Assembly (NCBI GenBank): GCA_019637265.1
Contig: JAHBVY010000004.1
Location: 434,001-498,000 of the forward strand
Direction of reading: 5' to 3'
Source: Polyangiaceae bacterium
GTDB taxonomy: Bacteria; Myxococcota_A; Polyangia; Polyangiales; Polyangiaceae
DNA: 64,000 bases
Shown here: piece after piece, positions 36,376-45,294 of the stretch
Layout: the number at the start of each line of letters is the position of its first letter
Numbering within the stretch: the stretch's first letter is position 1
The notes under the pieces: model-generated
What the model was told of the DNA's origin: nothing
What the model saw: only the letters and a program-made list of their open reading frames with translations
Database searches by the model: none
Made by a program: the position numbers and the translations under genes

Positions 36376-38154
36376 TCACGGCTCCCTGCGGAACAGCCAC
36401 CAGGTGCCTTCGCGCGCTACGAGGCGGATGCTCGGGTCCGCCGCGAAGACGACGCTTGGGTCGATGGTGTGGCGCACCAGGAAGGTGTCGAACCAGGCGC
36501 CGTGCTCTAGCACTTGAAAGCGGTCAGGACGCCACTCTAAAAAGTAAGGGAGCCTGGGGGGGTCGTGGGGCGAGCCCTCGCGATAACGGATGGGGTAGAG
36601 GCCCCAGCGCACGAAGTGGAAGTACAGCGCGCCGCCGCGCTCCGCCTGAACCCAAGCGGGGAGGTGGATGAAGGGCGTCGTCGAGCGCTGCGTGCCGGTG
36701 TGATCGTAGATCAAGTAGAGGAGCTTGGGCTGCGGTGGCAGGTGCTGCTGCATCGCGTAAAAGTCTTGATTCAGCGCCTCGAAGCGCCGCCACTCCACGG
36801 CGACTTGGTACGCCTGACGCCCCGCGCTGAGGCTCAAGCACAGCGCGAGCACGAGCGGCACCAGGGGTAGCCGCGGCAGGCCAGGCAGCAGCGCGAGGCC
36901 CAGCGCCGCGAGGGTGAGCGCCTCCCGCGGGTAGACGAAGAACCAACTGCCCCAGGTGAGCGGCAGGCAAACATAGAGCAACCCAATGACGCCGCACATC
37001 AACGCCAGCGCGTAGTGCGCCCGGCGCTTCAATGCATCAGGGCGCTCCGGATGAGTCAGGGTTGTAGAGGTATTCGGTGGTTGGGGCGCCCCTACGTCAC
37101 GCTGACCTTCGGTCTCTGGGGGGTGGACGAGGGGTGGGTTGGACGGCACCGCCTTGGACGGCAGCGGCGAGTCACAGTCTCTTTCGGTCTCTGCGGGGTG
37201 CTCATGACGAGTCGTGCCGGTGGAACGCGTGGCTGGCTCCGAGCGACTGCGGCGCGCGTGGCGGATGAAGGCGCTACCAACCCCCAAACCCAACGCGAGG
37301 AGCGTGAAGGTGAGCCCGAGCTGCTGCTCGTGGGCTCCCGCTGTGCCCTTGAAGCCGCCGAACAGGTGGAGCGGCACTTCCTGCAAGCGCGATGGCTCGA
37401 AGGTGAGCGTGAGGTCATCCCCCAGGCCGTGGTCGCGCGTGAACCAGAAGCCGAGGAAGAGCACCGCGCTCGGGAGCAGCGCGAGCGCCGTCGCCAGCTG
37501 TGCGCGGCGCGTCGCACTACTTTTCCACGAAAAAACGAGCAGGAGCAGCGCGCCGCCGGCGGCGAAGGGGTAGCGGTAGACGTGGGTGAGCAGCGTGAAA
37601 GTCAGTAAAACTGCCAATAACACGGCGCGGCGCCGGATGGCCTTGGGCTCGCTCGCCTGGAGCGTGAGCAGCGTGGCGCCGAGGCTCCCCAAGAAGCAGC
37701 CGAGCGCCGCCACGTGACTGATGAAGCCCCAGTGAGTGAGCGTGGAGTAGAACAGGCCCAGCGCCAGCAAGGCGCCGACGCGGCGCTTACCGAGGCCGCG
37801 CAGCAGCAGCGCGAGGCCCGCCGGCAGCAGGCAGAGCATCAAGACGCTCGCGAGCTTCACCGCGACGTGGATCGGCAGCACCAGGCTGAGCGCGGCGCCC
37901 AGCAGGTAGTGCGTCATGTAGGGCGCGCGCAGCGGGTCGATCTGAAATTGCTCGCGGAAGCCGAAGGCGTCATCGAAATAGTGGCGCAGGATGGAGGTGT
38001 TTGCCGCGTGGAAAGGCATGTCCGTCACCGGCGGGTAACGGACCAGGCTCTGCGGGTAGAACGCCACGTAGCCGAAGAGCAGCGCGAGCGAGAGCAGCCC
38101 CAGGCGCTCCAGGTGGCGACGCTGCCACCACCGCGGCTCTCCGCTAGGTGCCAC
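36376..38154 (-). CDS. Polytopic membrane protein, glycosyltransferase-like
   Basis: 592 residues, ten or more helices. An early loop PPVTDMPFHAANTSILRHYF has acidic and His residues in the position used by GT-C enzymes. A ~75-residue hydrophilic insert (about 310-385) splits the helices and contains two family B elements (37131-37153, 37275-37292). The soluble end has FHFVRWGLYPIRYREG. It overlaps the next upstream gene by 11 bases (its GTG start lies within it), so both are probably made together. Confidence 0.65.
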   Translation of the reverse strand: MAPSGEPRWWQRRHLERLGLLSLALLFGYVAFYPQSLVRYPPVTDMPFHAANTSILRHYFDDAFGFREQFQIDPLRAPYMTHYLLGAALSLVLPIHVAVKLASVLMLCLLPAGLALLLRGLGKRRVGALLALGLFYSTLTHWGFISHVAALGCFLGSLGATLLTLQASEPKAIRRRAVLLAVLLTFTLLTHVYRYPFAAGGALLLLVFSWKSSATRRAQLATALALLPSAVLFLGFWFTRDHGLGDDLTLTFEPSRLQEVPLHLFGGFKGTAGAHEQQLGLTFTLLALGLGVGSAFIRHARRSRSEPATRSTGTTRHEHPAETERDCDSPLPSKAVPSNPPLVHPPETEGQRDVGAPQPPNTSTTLTHPERPDALKRRAHYALALMCGVIGLLYVCLPLTWGSWFFVYPREALTLAALGLALLPGLPRLPLVPLVLALCLSLSAGRQAYQVAVEWRRFEALNQDFYAMQQHLPPQPKLLYLIYDHTGTQRSTTPFIHLPAWVQAERGGALYFHFVRWGLYPIRYREGSPHDPPRLPYFLEWRPDRFQVLEHGAWFDTFLVRHTIDPSVVFAADPSIRLVAREGTWWLFRREP

Positions 38155-40057
38155 CCGGCAGCTCCACCCGCTCGCCCACCTCTGGTAAGCTGAACTCCCT
38201 GAAGTGCCCTGGCGTCCCCGCTACGCGCGGCGGCTGCCAGGCGACGAAGTGGAAGTGCCCGCGCCGCACCTCGCGCTGGAAGTTCACCTCGACCACCGTC
38301 GGCACGCCACGCTCGTCAATTTCTCTGACGATGAGCAGCATCCAGGTGAGCTGCAGTCCCTCACCCGGCTTCATGGGGTACTGCGTGCCGCGGTAGGTGC
38401 CGTCGAAGGGGTCGTTGTAAAGTCCGTGCGGAAACGTCAGCACCAGACGCGTGGGCGACTCGCGCTCCACGATGAGGGGGCCGCGCCCGGCGTGCAGCAT
38501 GCGCAGGTGCCTGGGCACCGGCTCGCCGCGGGTGGCGCGCAGCCCCAGCGTGCTCGCCACGTAGAAATAAGACGGGCCGCCGAGCAGCACCAGGTGCTCC
38601 GCGTGGTCCGGGTGACTCCGCATGATGGCCTCACCCACCTGCGTGAGCTCATCGCCGAAGCGGTGCATGATGAGGCTCCGCTGCGGCGCCGTCATCGGCG
38701 CGAGCACCCCATGGACGAACAAGAGCATCGCCAGGATGAGCGCAGCGCCTCCCCGGGTGGTTACGCTAGCTGACGCCGCTGCGCTCACGGTGTCAGTCGC
38801 GTCATCGGTCATGGCAGTTGACGAACTAGCGCTCACCGCGCCTCCCGCCGCCGCGAGGCATCGCTCCACCGCGATGGCTATCAGCGCGAAGCCGCCTAGC
38901 CCGGTGAAGAACAGCAGGCGATCTTGCGGTAGCGCGGCGCAGGCAGGCAGCGTGGAGAGCGCCATGCCGGCGAGCCAGAACCGCGCCGTGCGGTCACGCA
39001 GGCCCGCGCGAAAGTAATAAAAACTGACTAACAAGGCGATCCACGCGACGGCCGCGGCGCCGATCGAGGTGGGCGTGCTGAGCCGCCACCAAGCTTCGGA
39101 GTCCACCCCGAAGAGCTGCGCGCTGATGAGCGCCGGCCAGCGCCAGAACAGCTCGAGCGCGAAGCGCTGAGTGTCGCGCAGCGGATCGAGGTGAAAGTCC
39201 GTGCCGTAGGTGCCGAACCCCAAGCGCCGGTACATGAAGAGCCACAGCGCCGTCACCAGCAGGCTCGGTAGCAGCACCAGCGCGCGGGTGAGCCAGCGCC
39301 GGAGCCCAGCCTTCGCCGCCGCGCCGGCGTCGAGGAAGCACGCGTGCGCCACCAAGTAGCCGAGCGCGCCCACCGCGTACTCCCCCGCCAACAGGCCGAG
39401 CGCGAGGCAGATCGGCGCCAGCACGCCAGCTAGCCAGCGAACCGGACGACTTGCGCCCGCGGGTCGTCGCCACACGTCGTGCGCCCACAGCGTCAGCACC
39501 CCGAACAAGGTGGCCATGATGGCGTTGCGGTTCGCGAGCCAACTCACGGGGTGCGCGTGGGCGTCGTCCCAGGCGTAGAGCAGCGCCGCCAGCGCGGCGA
39601 GCCAGGTTACTGAGTGGAGGCGCCGGTAGACGCGCGTCACCGCGAAGATGAGGAGCACGTACCACCCGATGCTGTGGAGGTGCGCGAGCCACGGCTGGTC
39701 AGGGAAATAGCGATAGTCGATGAAGTGGGTGAGCGAAGCGAGCGGCCGAAAGAAGGCGACCTTGTAGTCTTGCAGGGTGAACCACGGCACGGTGCCGAAG
39801 TCCTTCAGGCCGTAGATGCTGCCGACGTTGCCGTCGATGTAGTTGAACAGGTTCACCCGCCACGGCAGCTGGATGGCGCCGCCCTTCACCGCGGTGAGGT
39901 GGTAAAAGTCCTCCGTGCGGAGCCCCGTGAACACGGAGGGCAGCACCCAGAGCGCGCCGGTGAGCGCCCCGAGCGCCATCAGGCGCCGCGCGCTCAGCTT
40001 CCCCAGGCCGTGGAGCAGCGCGCTCAGCGCCGCGAGCCAGCGTGGGGTGGGCGGCAT
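38144..40057 (-). CDS. Polytopic membrane protein, PMT/GT-C-like
   Basis: 637 residues from the ATG at 40057. About ten helices, with a first outer loop containing RTEDFYHLTAVKGG and a later DDAHAHPVSWLANRNAIMATLFG. This layout is common in bacterial dolichol-mannose-type mannosyltransferase relatives. The C-terminal ~170 residues are soluble. With the overlapping 36376 gene it may form a surface-glycan assembly pair. The assignment rests on topology rather than on an exact motif. Confidence 0.65.
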   Translation of the reverse strand: MPPTPRWLAALSALLHGLGKLSARRLMALGALTGALWVLPSVFTGLRTEDFYHLTAVKGGAIQLPWRVNLFNYIDGNVGSIYGLKDFGTVPWFTLQDYKVAFFRPLASLTHFIDYRYFPDQPWLAHLHSIGWYVLLIFAVTRVYRRLHSVTWLAALAALLYAWDDAHAHPVSWLANRNAIMATLFGVLTLWAHDVWRRPAGASRPVRWLAGVLAPICLALGLLAGEYAVGALGYLVAHACFLDAGAAAKAGLRRWLTRALVLLPSLLVTALWLFMYRRLGFGTYGTDFHLDPLRDTQRFALELFWRWPALISAQLFGVDSEAWWRLSTPTSIGAAAVAWIALLVSFYYFRAGLRDRTARFWLAGMALSTLPACAALPQDRLLFFTGLGGFALIAIAVERCLAAAGGAVSASSSTAMTDDATDTVSAAASASVTTRGGAALILAMLLFVHGVLAPMTAPQRSLIMHRFGDELTQVGEAIMRSHPDHAEHLVLLGGPSYFYVASTLGLRATRGEPVPRHLRMLHAGRGPLIVERESPTRLVLTFPHGLYNDPFDGTYRGTQYPMKPGEGLQLTWMLLIVREIDERGVPTVVEVNFQREVRRGHFHFVAWQPPRVAGTPGHFREFSLPEVGERVELPGGT

Positions 40058-40103
40058 ATCGAGACCACTACCCGAAAGCTGAGGCGCCGTGTACCGTCGC
40101 CCT

Positions 40104-40646
40104 ATGAAGATCGAGACGGCGACCATCGCTCGGCTTCGGGACGCCTTGATTCAGCGCGGGCGGCGACGGACGGAGGTGGTCTCCAGCGCCGAAGAGGTGC
40201 TGACGCGGGAGGGGCTCTTGAGCCCGGCGGAGAACGAAGCCATCCGCGGCGTGTCGCCGATGGCGGAGGTCATGTACCTGGTGATGGCCGCGGATGGGCG
40301 CGTCGCCGACGCCGAGGTGGACGCGCTGCGCGGCGCGGTGCGGCGCCTCACCGGGGACCTGCTGCAAGATGGCACCGTGCGCGTGATGCTCGAGCGCTTC
40401 CAAGTGAAGCTCGATGAAGAGGGTCACAGCGCGCGGCTCGCGCACCTGGCGGCGCAGCTCACGGACGTGGAGGAGGCGGAGGGCGCCTTCGCCTTGGCGG
40501 CGGCGGTCGCGTTGGCTGACGATCGCGTGGCGCCGGAGGAGAGCGCGCTGATGCGAGAGCTCGCCAGCGCCTTCAGCATCTCGGAAGAGCGAGTGCGCGC
40601 CATCCTGGAGCAACTCGACGCCGATCGCGCTGCTTCTGATTCGTGA
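40104..40646 (+). CDS. TerB-like protein
   Basis: 180 residues. Two helical repeats carry the TerB pattern: MAEVMYLVMAADGRVADAEVDALRGAVRRLTGDLL and FALAAAVALADDRVAPEESALMRELASAFSIS. It is the second TerB-like gene of the window but is not adjacent to other ter genes. The ATG at 40104 is preferred over a GTG 15 bases upstream. It diverges from the 38144 gene after only 46 bases and converges with the phosphotransferase-like gene. Confidence 0.75.
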   Translation: MKIETATIARLRDALIQRGRRRTEVVSSAEEVLTREGLLSPAENEAIRGVSPMAEVMYLVMAADGRVADAEVDALRGAVRRLTGDLLQDGTVRVMLERFQVKLDEEGHSARLAHLAAQLTDVEEAEGAFALAAAVALADDRVAPEESALMRELASAFSISEERVRAILEQLDADRAASDS

Positions 40647-40649
40647 TCA

Positions 40650-40680
40650 GGGTTTTGGGGGGTTGGACGGCACCGCGCTG
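40650..40680 (+). repeat. Family B element
   Basis: GGGTTTTGGGGG then GGTTGGACGGCACCGCGCTG, the longest version of the shared tail. It fills the gap between two convergent genes. Confidence 0.65.
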
Positions 40681-40715
40681 TAGAGCGGCGCTCACCTTGC
40701 GGTCGCATTCACTGA

Positions 40716-43238
40716 CTAAGCCTGCCGCGCCTCCCAACGCGTGACGCCCCACCACGTGAGCGCCGCCGCCAAGAGCCCGGTCATGCTGAACGGCAGATCG
40801 CTGATCACGCGGAGCGCCGTCCAGTAGCTCCCGTGGCAGAAGTAGAGCTGCAGCAAGAGCGCCACCCAGCGCGCGAGGTACATCACCACCAAGGCGGGGA
40901 GCAGCGCGCGCCGCACGTCATGGCCCAGGCGACTGACGAAGGCCACCAGCACGATCAGCTCCGCCAGGATGTACTTCCAGCTGATGGCGGCGGCGACCAC
41001 GGCGAGCGGAGGATTCGGGTCGCGGAACGCGCCAGCGGTGAGGTCGAGCCCGGTGAAGTTGAGGTTGCCCTGGATCGCCATGCGCTGGACGAACAGCAGC
41101 CCGAACACGAAGGCAGCGGCGAGCAGCAGGTCATAGCCACCTGGAGCGTGGCGCTCCACCTCGAAGCGGGTGCCGTGGGGCGCTGAGTCGCGCGCCTCCT
41201 CGCGCCGCGCGCGCCAAGCATCACCAGCTGCTTCCGCGAGGATCAAGGTGGGGACGAGGCCGAGCCACTCGCGGTCGCGCGACACCCAGGCGAAGGCGGC
41301 CAGCGCCGACAGGGTGGCGAGCTGCATGCGCCCGCGGGAGGCCAGCACCAGCGCGAGCAGCGGGAACAGGAGGATGGCCGCGCGACCCACTTGATGCGGC
41401 ACGTAGCGCCTCAGCACCAGGCACAGCGCGACGCCGAGCACCCCGAAGAGCAGCGCGCGCAGTGAGCCGAGCTGCTTTCCGTGCGGATCCACCCGGGTGG
41501 AGGCGGCCCAAACGCCGAGCGCGGTGAGCGCCGCCAGGAGCGACCCCAGCCCCTCGCGCGCCACCCAAGCAGGCAGGTGTCCTTCCTTTTGCGTGCCAGG
41601 GATCACGAGCAGCGCGAGCGCCAGGAGCACGAGCCCGAGGCGCGCCGGATTGAGCGCGGGCGGCCCCGCGCGTAGCCGACTCCAGCCGCTCGAGCGCCGC
41701 TCCGGCCGCCCGATGGGGCCGAGCACGCAGAACACGATGGAGATCACCAACACCGCCACGAAGGCGTGGGGGTGCGTGTTCGACGGGTAGCTCACCAGGA
41801 GCACCCCCGGCACCAACAGCGGCGCCACGCTCCCGAGCCTGAGCGCCCAACGCGCCGCCAAGAGCGGCCGCGCCAGGGTCGAGAGCGCGATCAGGTTGAG
41901 CGCGATGAACAGCGCGACGCGCACCGTGTTGGGCCATTGCCCTGGCAGCCGCTCCACCTGAAACACCAAGAACGTCGCCACCGTGAGCAAGAGCGCCGCT
42001 CCCGGGAGCACGCGCCAGAACCCCAAAGCGCTCCCACCTCCTCGCGCCGCGAACCACGCGAGGCCCAGCGCCGCGAGCAGCATGGCGATGAACACCGACA
42101 GCGATCGCGCCGACGTGATCCCCGCGCGCTCCACCTCGGCGTCCACGAAGCGCGTGATCTCGGCCGCGGCCTCCAGGCGCTGGCTCGGCGCCGCGCCGGT
42201 GTGCGCGCACAGCGCGTGGCTCCCCTGCACCTGCCGTAGGCGCGCGTCGCCGAACTTGGCGCGCCCGAAGGCGTAGCCGCGCTCGGCGTCCTCACACGCG
42301 ATCGCCGCGCGCTTTGCCTCGGGCACCGCGAGCCAAGCGGCGATCAGGTGCCCCCGGCTCTCGCGTGGCGCCGCCACCCCGAGCAGGGCCGCGAACGTCC
42401 CTGGCAAGTCGACTTGATCCAGCTGCCGCTCGAGCTTCACCCCGGGAGCGATGCCAGGGCCATACGCGTAGATGGGCGAGCGACGCTGGAGCGGCGTGTC
42501 CGCTCCGTGGGTCCCCGTGTCCGTCGCGCCGTGGTCGCTCGTCACGATCACGGTCCACTCGGGGCCTACCTCGCCGAGCAGCTCGCTCAGCTGACGGTCG
42601 TAGTCCAGCATGTGCGCGCGGTAGCGCTCCGAGTGGATCCCGTAGACGTGCCCTTGGTGATCGGGCGTGACGAAGTGCGAAATCAGTACGTTTGGCTGAC
42701 GCGCCAGCAGCTCACGCGTGTCGCGGAACGTCTGCGGGTTGAAGTCGACGTCCATCGCGACGCCGGCTGGGTCCGGCCGGAGCTCGTGGAAGCTGGGCCC
42801 GAACATCTGACCCCAGGCGGGGTCGCCCACCGCCATCAAGGTGAGGCCCGCCTCGCGCGCGTTGGCGAGCCAGGAGTTCACGCGCGGCTCGGCCGGGTTC
42901 AGGTTGCGCACCGCCTGCTCTAGCTGACCGCGCTGCCCGGTGGCGTACGAGAGCACCGCGCTAGTGGTCATGGACACCCGGCCTGCCCAAATCTCACCGC
43001 TGGTGTGGCGGCGCATCGCCTCGCTGAAGCGCGGCATCCGCTCGGGATCGGTCGCCACGTCGTAGCGGAGCCCGTCCACGATCACGAACAGCAGGTGCTT
43101 CGTCAGGGGCGCTGATAATTTGGGCTGGTAGCTCGTCGCGGGCGGCTCCTCGGGTTGGAGCAGCACGCCGATCACCCCGTAGCTCGATCCGGCGATCAAG
43201 AGCAGGCACAAGAGCAGGACTGAAGCGGGCTTCGACAC
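40716..43238 (-). CDS. Alkaline-phosphatase-fold membrane protein like GPI ethanolamine-phosphate transferases
   Basis: 840 residues. An N-terminal helix leads to a periplasmic alkaline-phosphatase-superfamily domain: FVIVDGLRYD (Asp55), nucleophile region SMTTSAVLSYATG (Thr91 or Thr92), TPDHQGHVYG (Asp193, His197) and VTSDHGATDTGTHGADTP (Asp235, His236, His244). Then come ten or more helices (about 380-840). The SDHG...G-x-HG-x-x-TP signature and layout match PIG-N/PIG-O-type ethanolamine-phosphate transferases. It probably modifies a lipid-linked glycan on the outer face; the acceptor is inferred. Confidence 0.82.
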   Translation of the reverse strand: MSKPASVLLLCLLLIAGSSYGVIGVLLQPEEPPATSYQPKLSAPLTKHLLFVIVDGLRYDVATDPERMPRFSEAMRRHTSGEIWAGRVSMTTSAVLSYATGQRGQLEQAVRNLNPAEPRVNSWLANAREAGLTLMAVGDPAWGQMFGPSFHELRPDPAGVAMDVDFNPQTFRDTRELLARQPNVLISHFVTPDHQGHVYGIHSERYRAHMLDYDRQLSELLGEVGPEWTVIVTSDHGATDTGTHGADTPLQRRSPIYAYGPGIAPGVKLERQLDQVDLPGTFAALLGVAAPRESRGHLIAAWLAVPEAKRAAIACEDAERGYAFGRAKFGDARLRQVQGSHALCAHTGAAPSQRLEAAAEITRFVDAEVERAGITSARSLSVFIAMLLAALGLAWFAARGGGSALGFWRVLPGAALLLTVATFLVFQVERLPGQWPNTVRVALFIALNLIALSTLARPLLAARWALRLGSVAPLLVPGVLLVSYPSNTHPHAFVAVLVISIVFCVLGPIGRPERRSSGWSRLRAGPPALNPARLGLVLLALALLVIPGTQKEGHLPAWVAREGLGSLLAALTALGVWAASTRVDPHGKQLGSLRALLFGVLGVALCLVLRRYVPHQVGRAAILLFPLLALVLASRGRMQLATLSALAAFAWVSRDREWLGLVPTLILAEAAGDAWRARREEARDSAPHGTRFEVERHAPGGYDLLLAAAFVFGLLFVQRMAIQGNLNFTGLDLTAGAFRDPNPPLAVVAAAISWKYILAELIVLVAFVSRLGHDVRRALLPALVVMYLARWVALLLQLYFCHGSYWTALRVISDLPFSMTGLLAAALTWWGVTRWEARQA

Positions 43239-43400
43239 GGCAAGCAGGCGGTATGGAGCCCGCGTCTAGCCTGCCGTTCGCGTTTCCACCAGATGGTGCT
43301 CTAGTCTCGGTGGGGGGTTGGCTCGAGCCGGGGTCACACGGGTGTCGCTCGCGGGTGACGCGGTGTGGCTTGGTTGCGCCACCCAGCTCCGCGCGTGGTT

Positions 43401-43425
43401 CCCCAACCCCCAAAACCCGAGACCC
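43401..43425 (-). repeat. Family B element with canonical G-quadruplex motif
   Basis: On the minus strand: GGG-TCTC-GGG-TTTT-GGGGG-TT-GGGG. The four runs have loops of 4, 4 and 2 bases. Confidence 0.6.
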
Positions 43426-43616
43426 TGAACGGACCTTCGGGGTCTGCCGTGGGGCTGAGGTGATAGCCCCAGCTCCGTGCTCGCCATGTGATGGGGGACA
43501 CCCAGCTGACGAAGTAGGTGGCGCGCCCGGCGCTCCCGCTGAGGCGTCGGGAGGCTACCGACAGGGATGTCATACCGCGGCGCCGCTGACGCACGCTTCG
43601 GCCCTGACTATACGCT

Positions 43617-43631
43617 TGGCCCATGCCTTGC
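43617..43631 (+). promoter_or_regulatory. Sigma-54-type promoter candidate
   Basis: TGGCCC-ATGCC-TTGC matches TGGCAC-N5-TTGC with one change and exact spacing, 43 bases before the ATG of the first beta-propeller gene. Sigma-54 promoters are common in myxobacteria. No enhancer site was identified. Confidence 0.4.
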
Positions 43632-43674
43632 AATGAGCGGCGCTCGGTGTGCGGAAACCTTGGGAGGGTATAAC

Positions 43675-45294
43675 ATGGCAGTCAAACTGACCCCATCACG
43701 ACTTGGGCTGGCAGCCCTCATCGGGGCGTGCCTCACGGTGGGCGCGAGCTGCGGCGCGACGGGCGATGACGCAGGCAACGAAGATGGCTTCGGCGGCTTC
43801 GGCGGCAGCAACGTCGCGGGTACCGGCGGCTTTGGTGGCAACGGTGGCAGCGGCGGCAGTGGCGGCAGCGGCGGTGACCCGCCGGAGGAAGAGCGCGAGG
43901 GCAGCTTCCGCGCGCCGGTCGCGACCACGCGCTACGTGTGGTCGGCCAACACGGAGAGCGGGCGCGTCGCGCTGATCGACGCGGAGCGGCTCGACGTGCG
44001 GGTGGTGGAGGCTGGGTTCCAGCCGACGGTGATCGCCGCGGTGTCGCGCCCGGGGGACGACCGAGACGTGGCGGTGGTGCTCAACTCGGGCAGCTGGGAC
44101 GCCACGGTGCTCACGGCGACGCCCGACCTGGTGGAGGCGGAGACGAGCAAGATCCACCCCGGCGCGAACGCCTGGGCGCTCAGCCCGACTGGGCGTTGGG
44201 TGGTGGCCTGGAGTGATTTCCGCGAGGTAATGAATCCGGATCCGGTGGAGGGCTACCAAGATCTCACCCTGCTGGATTTGGACAGCTCACCGCCCAAGGC
44301 CACGCGCCTGTCGGTCGGCTTCCGGCCCACGCGGCTCAGCTTCGCGGAGGATGAGTCCGAGCTGTACGTGGTGACCGAGCCGGGGATCTCGGTGGTGGAG
44401 CTGGGGGACGCGCCGGGCGTGGCGGGGCTCTTGGCGCTGCCCACGGGCGCGGTGGGGCCGCTTGGGCGCGACGTCACCGTCACGCCGAGCGGTGAGTATG
44501 CGCTGGTGCGCCAAGAGGGCGAGGAGACGATCGACATCTTGCCGCTCTCAGGGGCTCCGGGCGTCACCCTGGAGCTCGGCGCGCCGGTGACGGATCTCGA
44601 CATGACCGAGGACGGCGCCCGCGGGATCGCGGCGCTGCGCGCCACGTCGGAGGTCGTGGTGTTCGAGCTGAGCCGCGTGCTGGCGAACCCCACGGACTTC
44701 CACCGCATCGCGCTCGAGGGCGCCGCGGTGGGCAGCGTCTCGCTGCCGGCGACGCCGCGTCGCGCCATGGTTTACAGCACCGCGCTCCAGAGCGACAAAC
44801 TGACGATTTTGGATCTGACGCTGACGCTCAACTACTTGAGCCACCGCACCGTCGAGCTCAAGGCGCCCATCTTCGCGGCGCTGGGGACGGACGACGCGGA
44901 GTACGGCGTCGCGCTGATGTCGCCGCCGCAGGGGAGCCAGAAGGCGGGCGCGTTCGCGGTGGTGCCGCTCGCCGCCACCACCGCGCCGCGCATCGTGGCG
45001 ACGGACGCGCCAGTGCATCAAGTCGCGCTCGCGCCGGACGGCACGCGCGCCGTGGTCACGACGCGCGACGACGCGTTCAAGCGCTACGGCGTCCACCTGG
45101 CGCGCATGCCAAGCCTCCAGGTCGATCACCTGACGCTCGCCAGCGCGCCGCTCTCCGTCGGCGTGGTGCCCTCCGCGGGGCGCGCCTTCGTGTCACAGCA
45201 GCACCCTGAGGGGCGCATCACCTTCATCGACCTCGACACCGGCAGCGCGCGAACGCTCACCGGCTTCGAGCTCGGCTCACGGGTGGTGCAGTGA
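43675..45294 (+). CDS. Beta-propeller lipoprotein, first of operon
   Basis: 539 residues. The lipobox TVGASC is followed by a Gly/Phe/Ser linker (about 30-65), then repeated four-strand blades (SANTESGRVALIDAERLDVRVVEAG, VVLNSGSW, ALSPTGRWVVAWSD, FAEDESELYVVTEPG, VALAPDGTRAVVTTRDD), as in YVTN/WD-type propellers. It probably sits on the outer membrane as a binding scaffold. The ATG has GGGAGG upstream. It overlaps the next gene by 4 bases (GTGATG). A near-match to family A lies at 44216-44231. Confidence 0.8.
   Translation: MAVKLTPSRLGLAALIGACLTVGASCGATGDDAGNEDGFGGFGGSNVAGTGGFGGNGGSGGSGGSGGDPPEEEREGSFRAPVATTRYVWSANTESGRVALIDAERLDVRVVEAGFQPTVIAAVSRPGDDRDVAVVLNSGSWDATVLTATPDLVEAETSKIHPGANAWALSPTGRWVVAWSDFREVMNPDPVEGYQDLTLLDLDSSPPKATRLSVGFRPTRLSFAEDESELYVVTEPGISVVELGDAPGVAGLLALPTGAVGPLGRDVTVTPSGEYALVRQEGEETIDILPLSGAPGVTLELGAPVTDLDMTEDGARGIAALRATSEVVVFELSRVLANPTDFHRIALEGAAVGSVSLPATPRRAMVYSTALQSDKLTILDLTLTLNYLSHRTVELKAPIFAALGTDDAEYGVALMSPPQGSQKAGAFAVVPLAATTAPRIVATDAPVHQVALAPDGTRAVVTTRDDAFKRYGVHLARMPSLQVDHLTLASAPLSVGVVPSAGRAFVSQQHPEGRITFIDLDTGSARTLTGFELGSRVVQ

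Larger units (their letters stand above)
43239..43674. other. Gene-free regulatory region before the beta-propeller operon
   Basis: 436 bases between divergent genes. It holds a family B element with a G-quadruplex motif on the minus strand (43401-43425), a weaker GGGGGGTTGG near 43310, a hairpin GGGGCT-N8-AGCCCC (43451-43470) and a sigma-54-like site near the right end. No coding pattern is seen. Confidence 0.6.
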
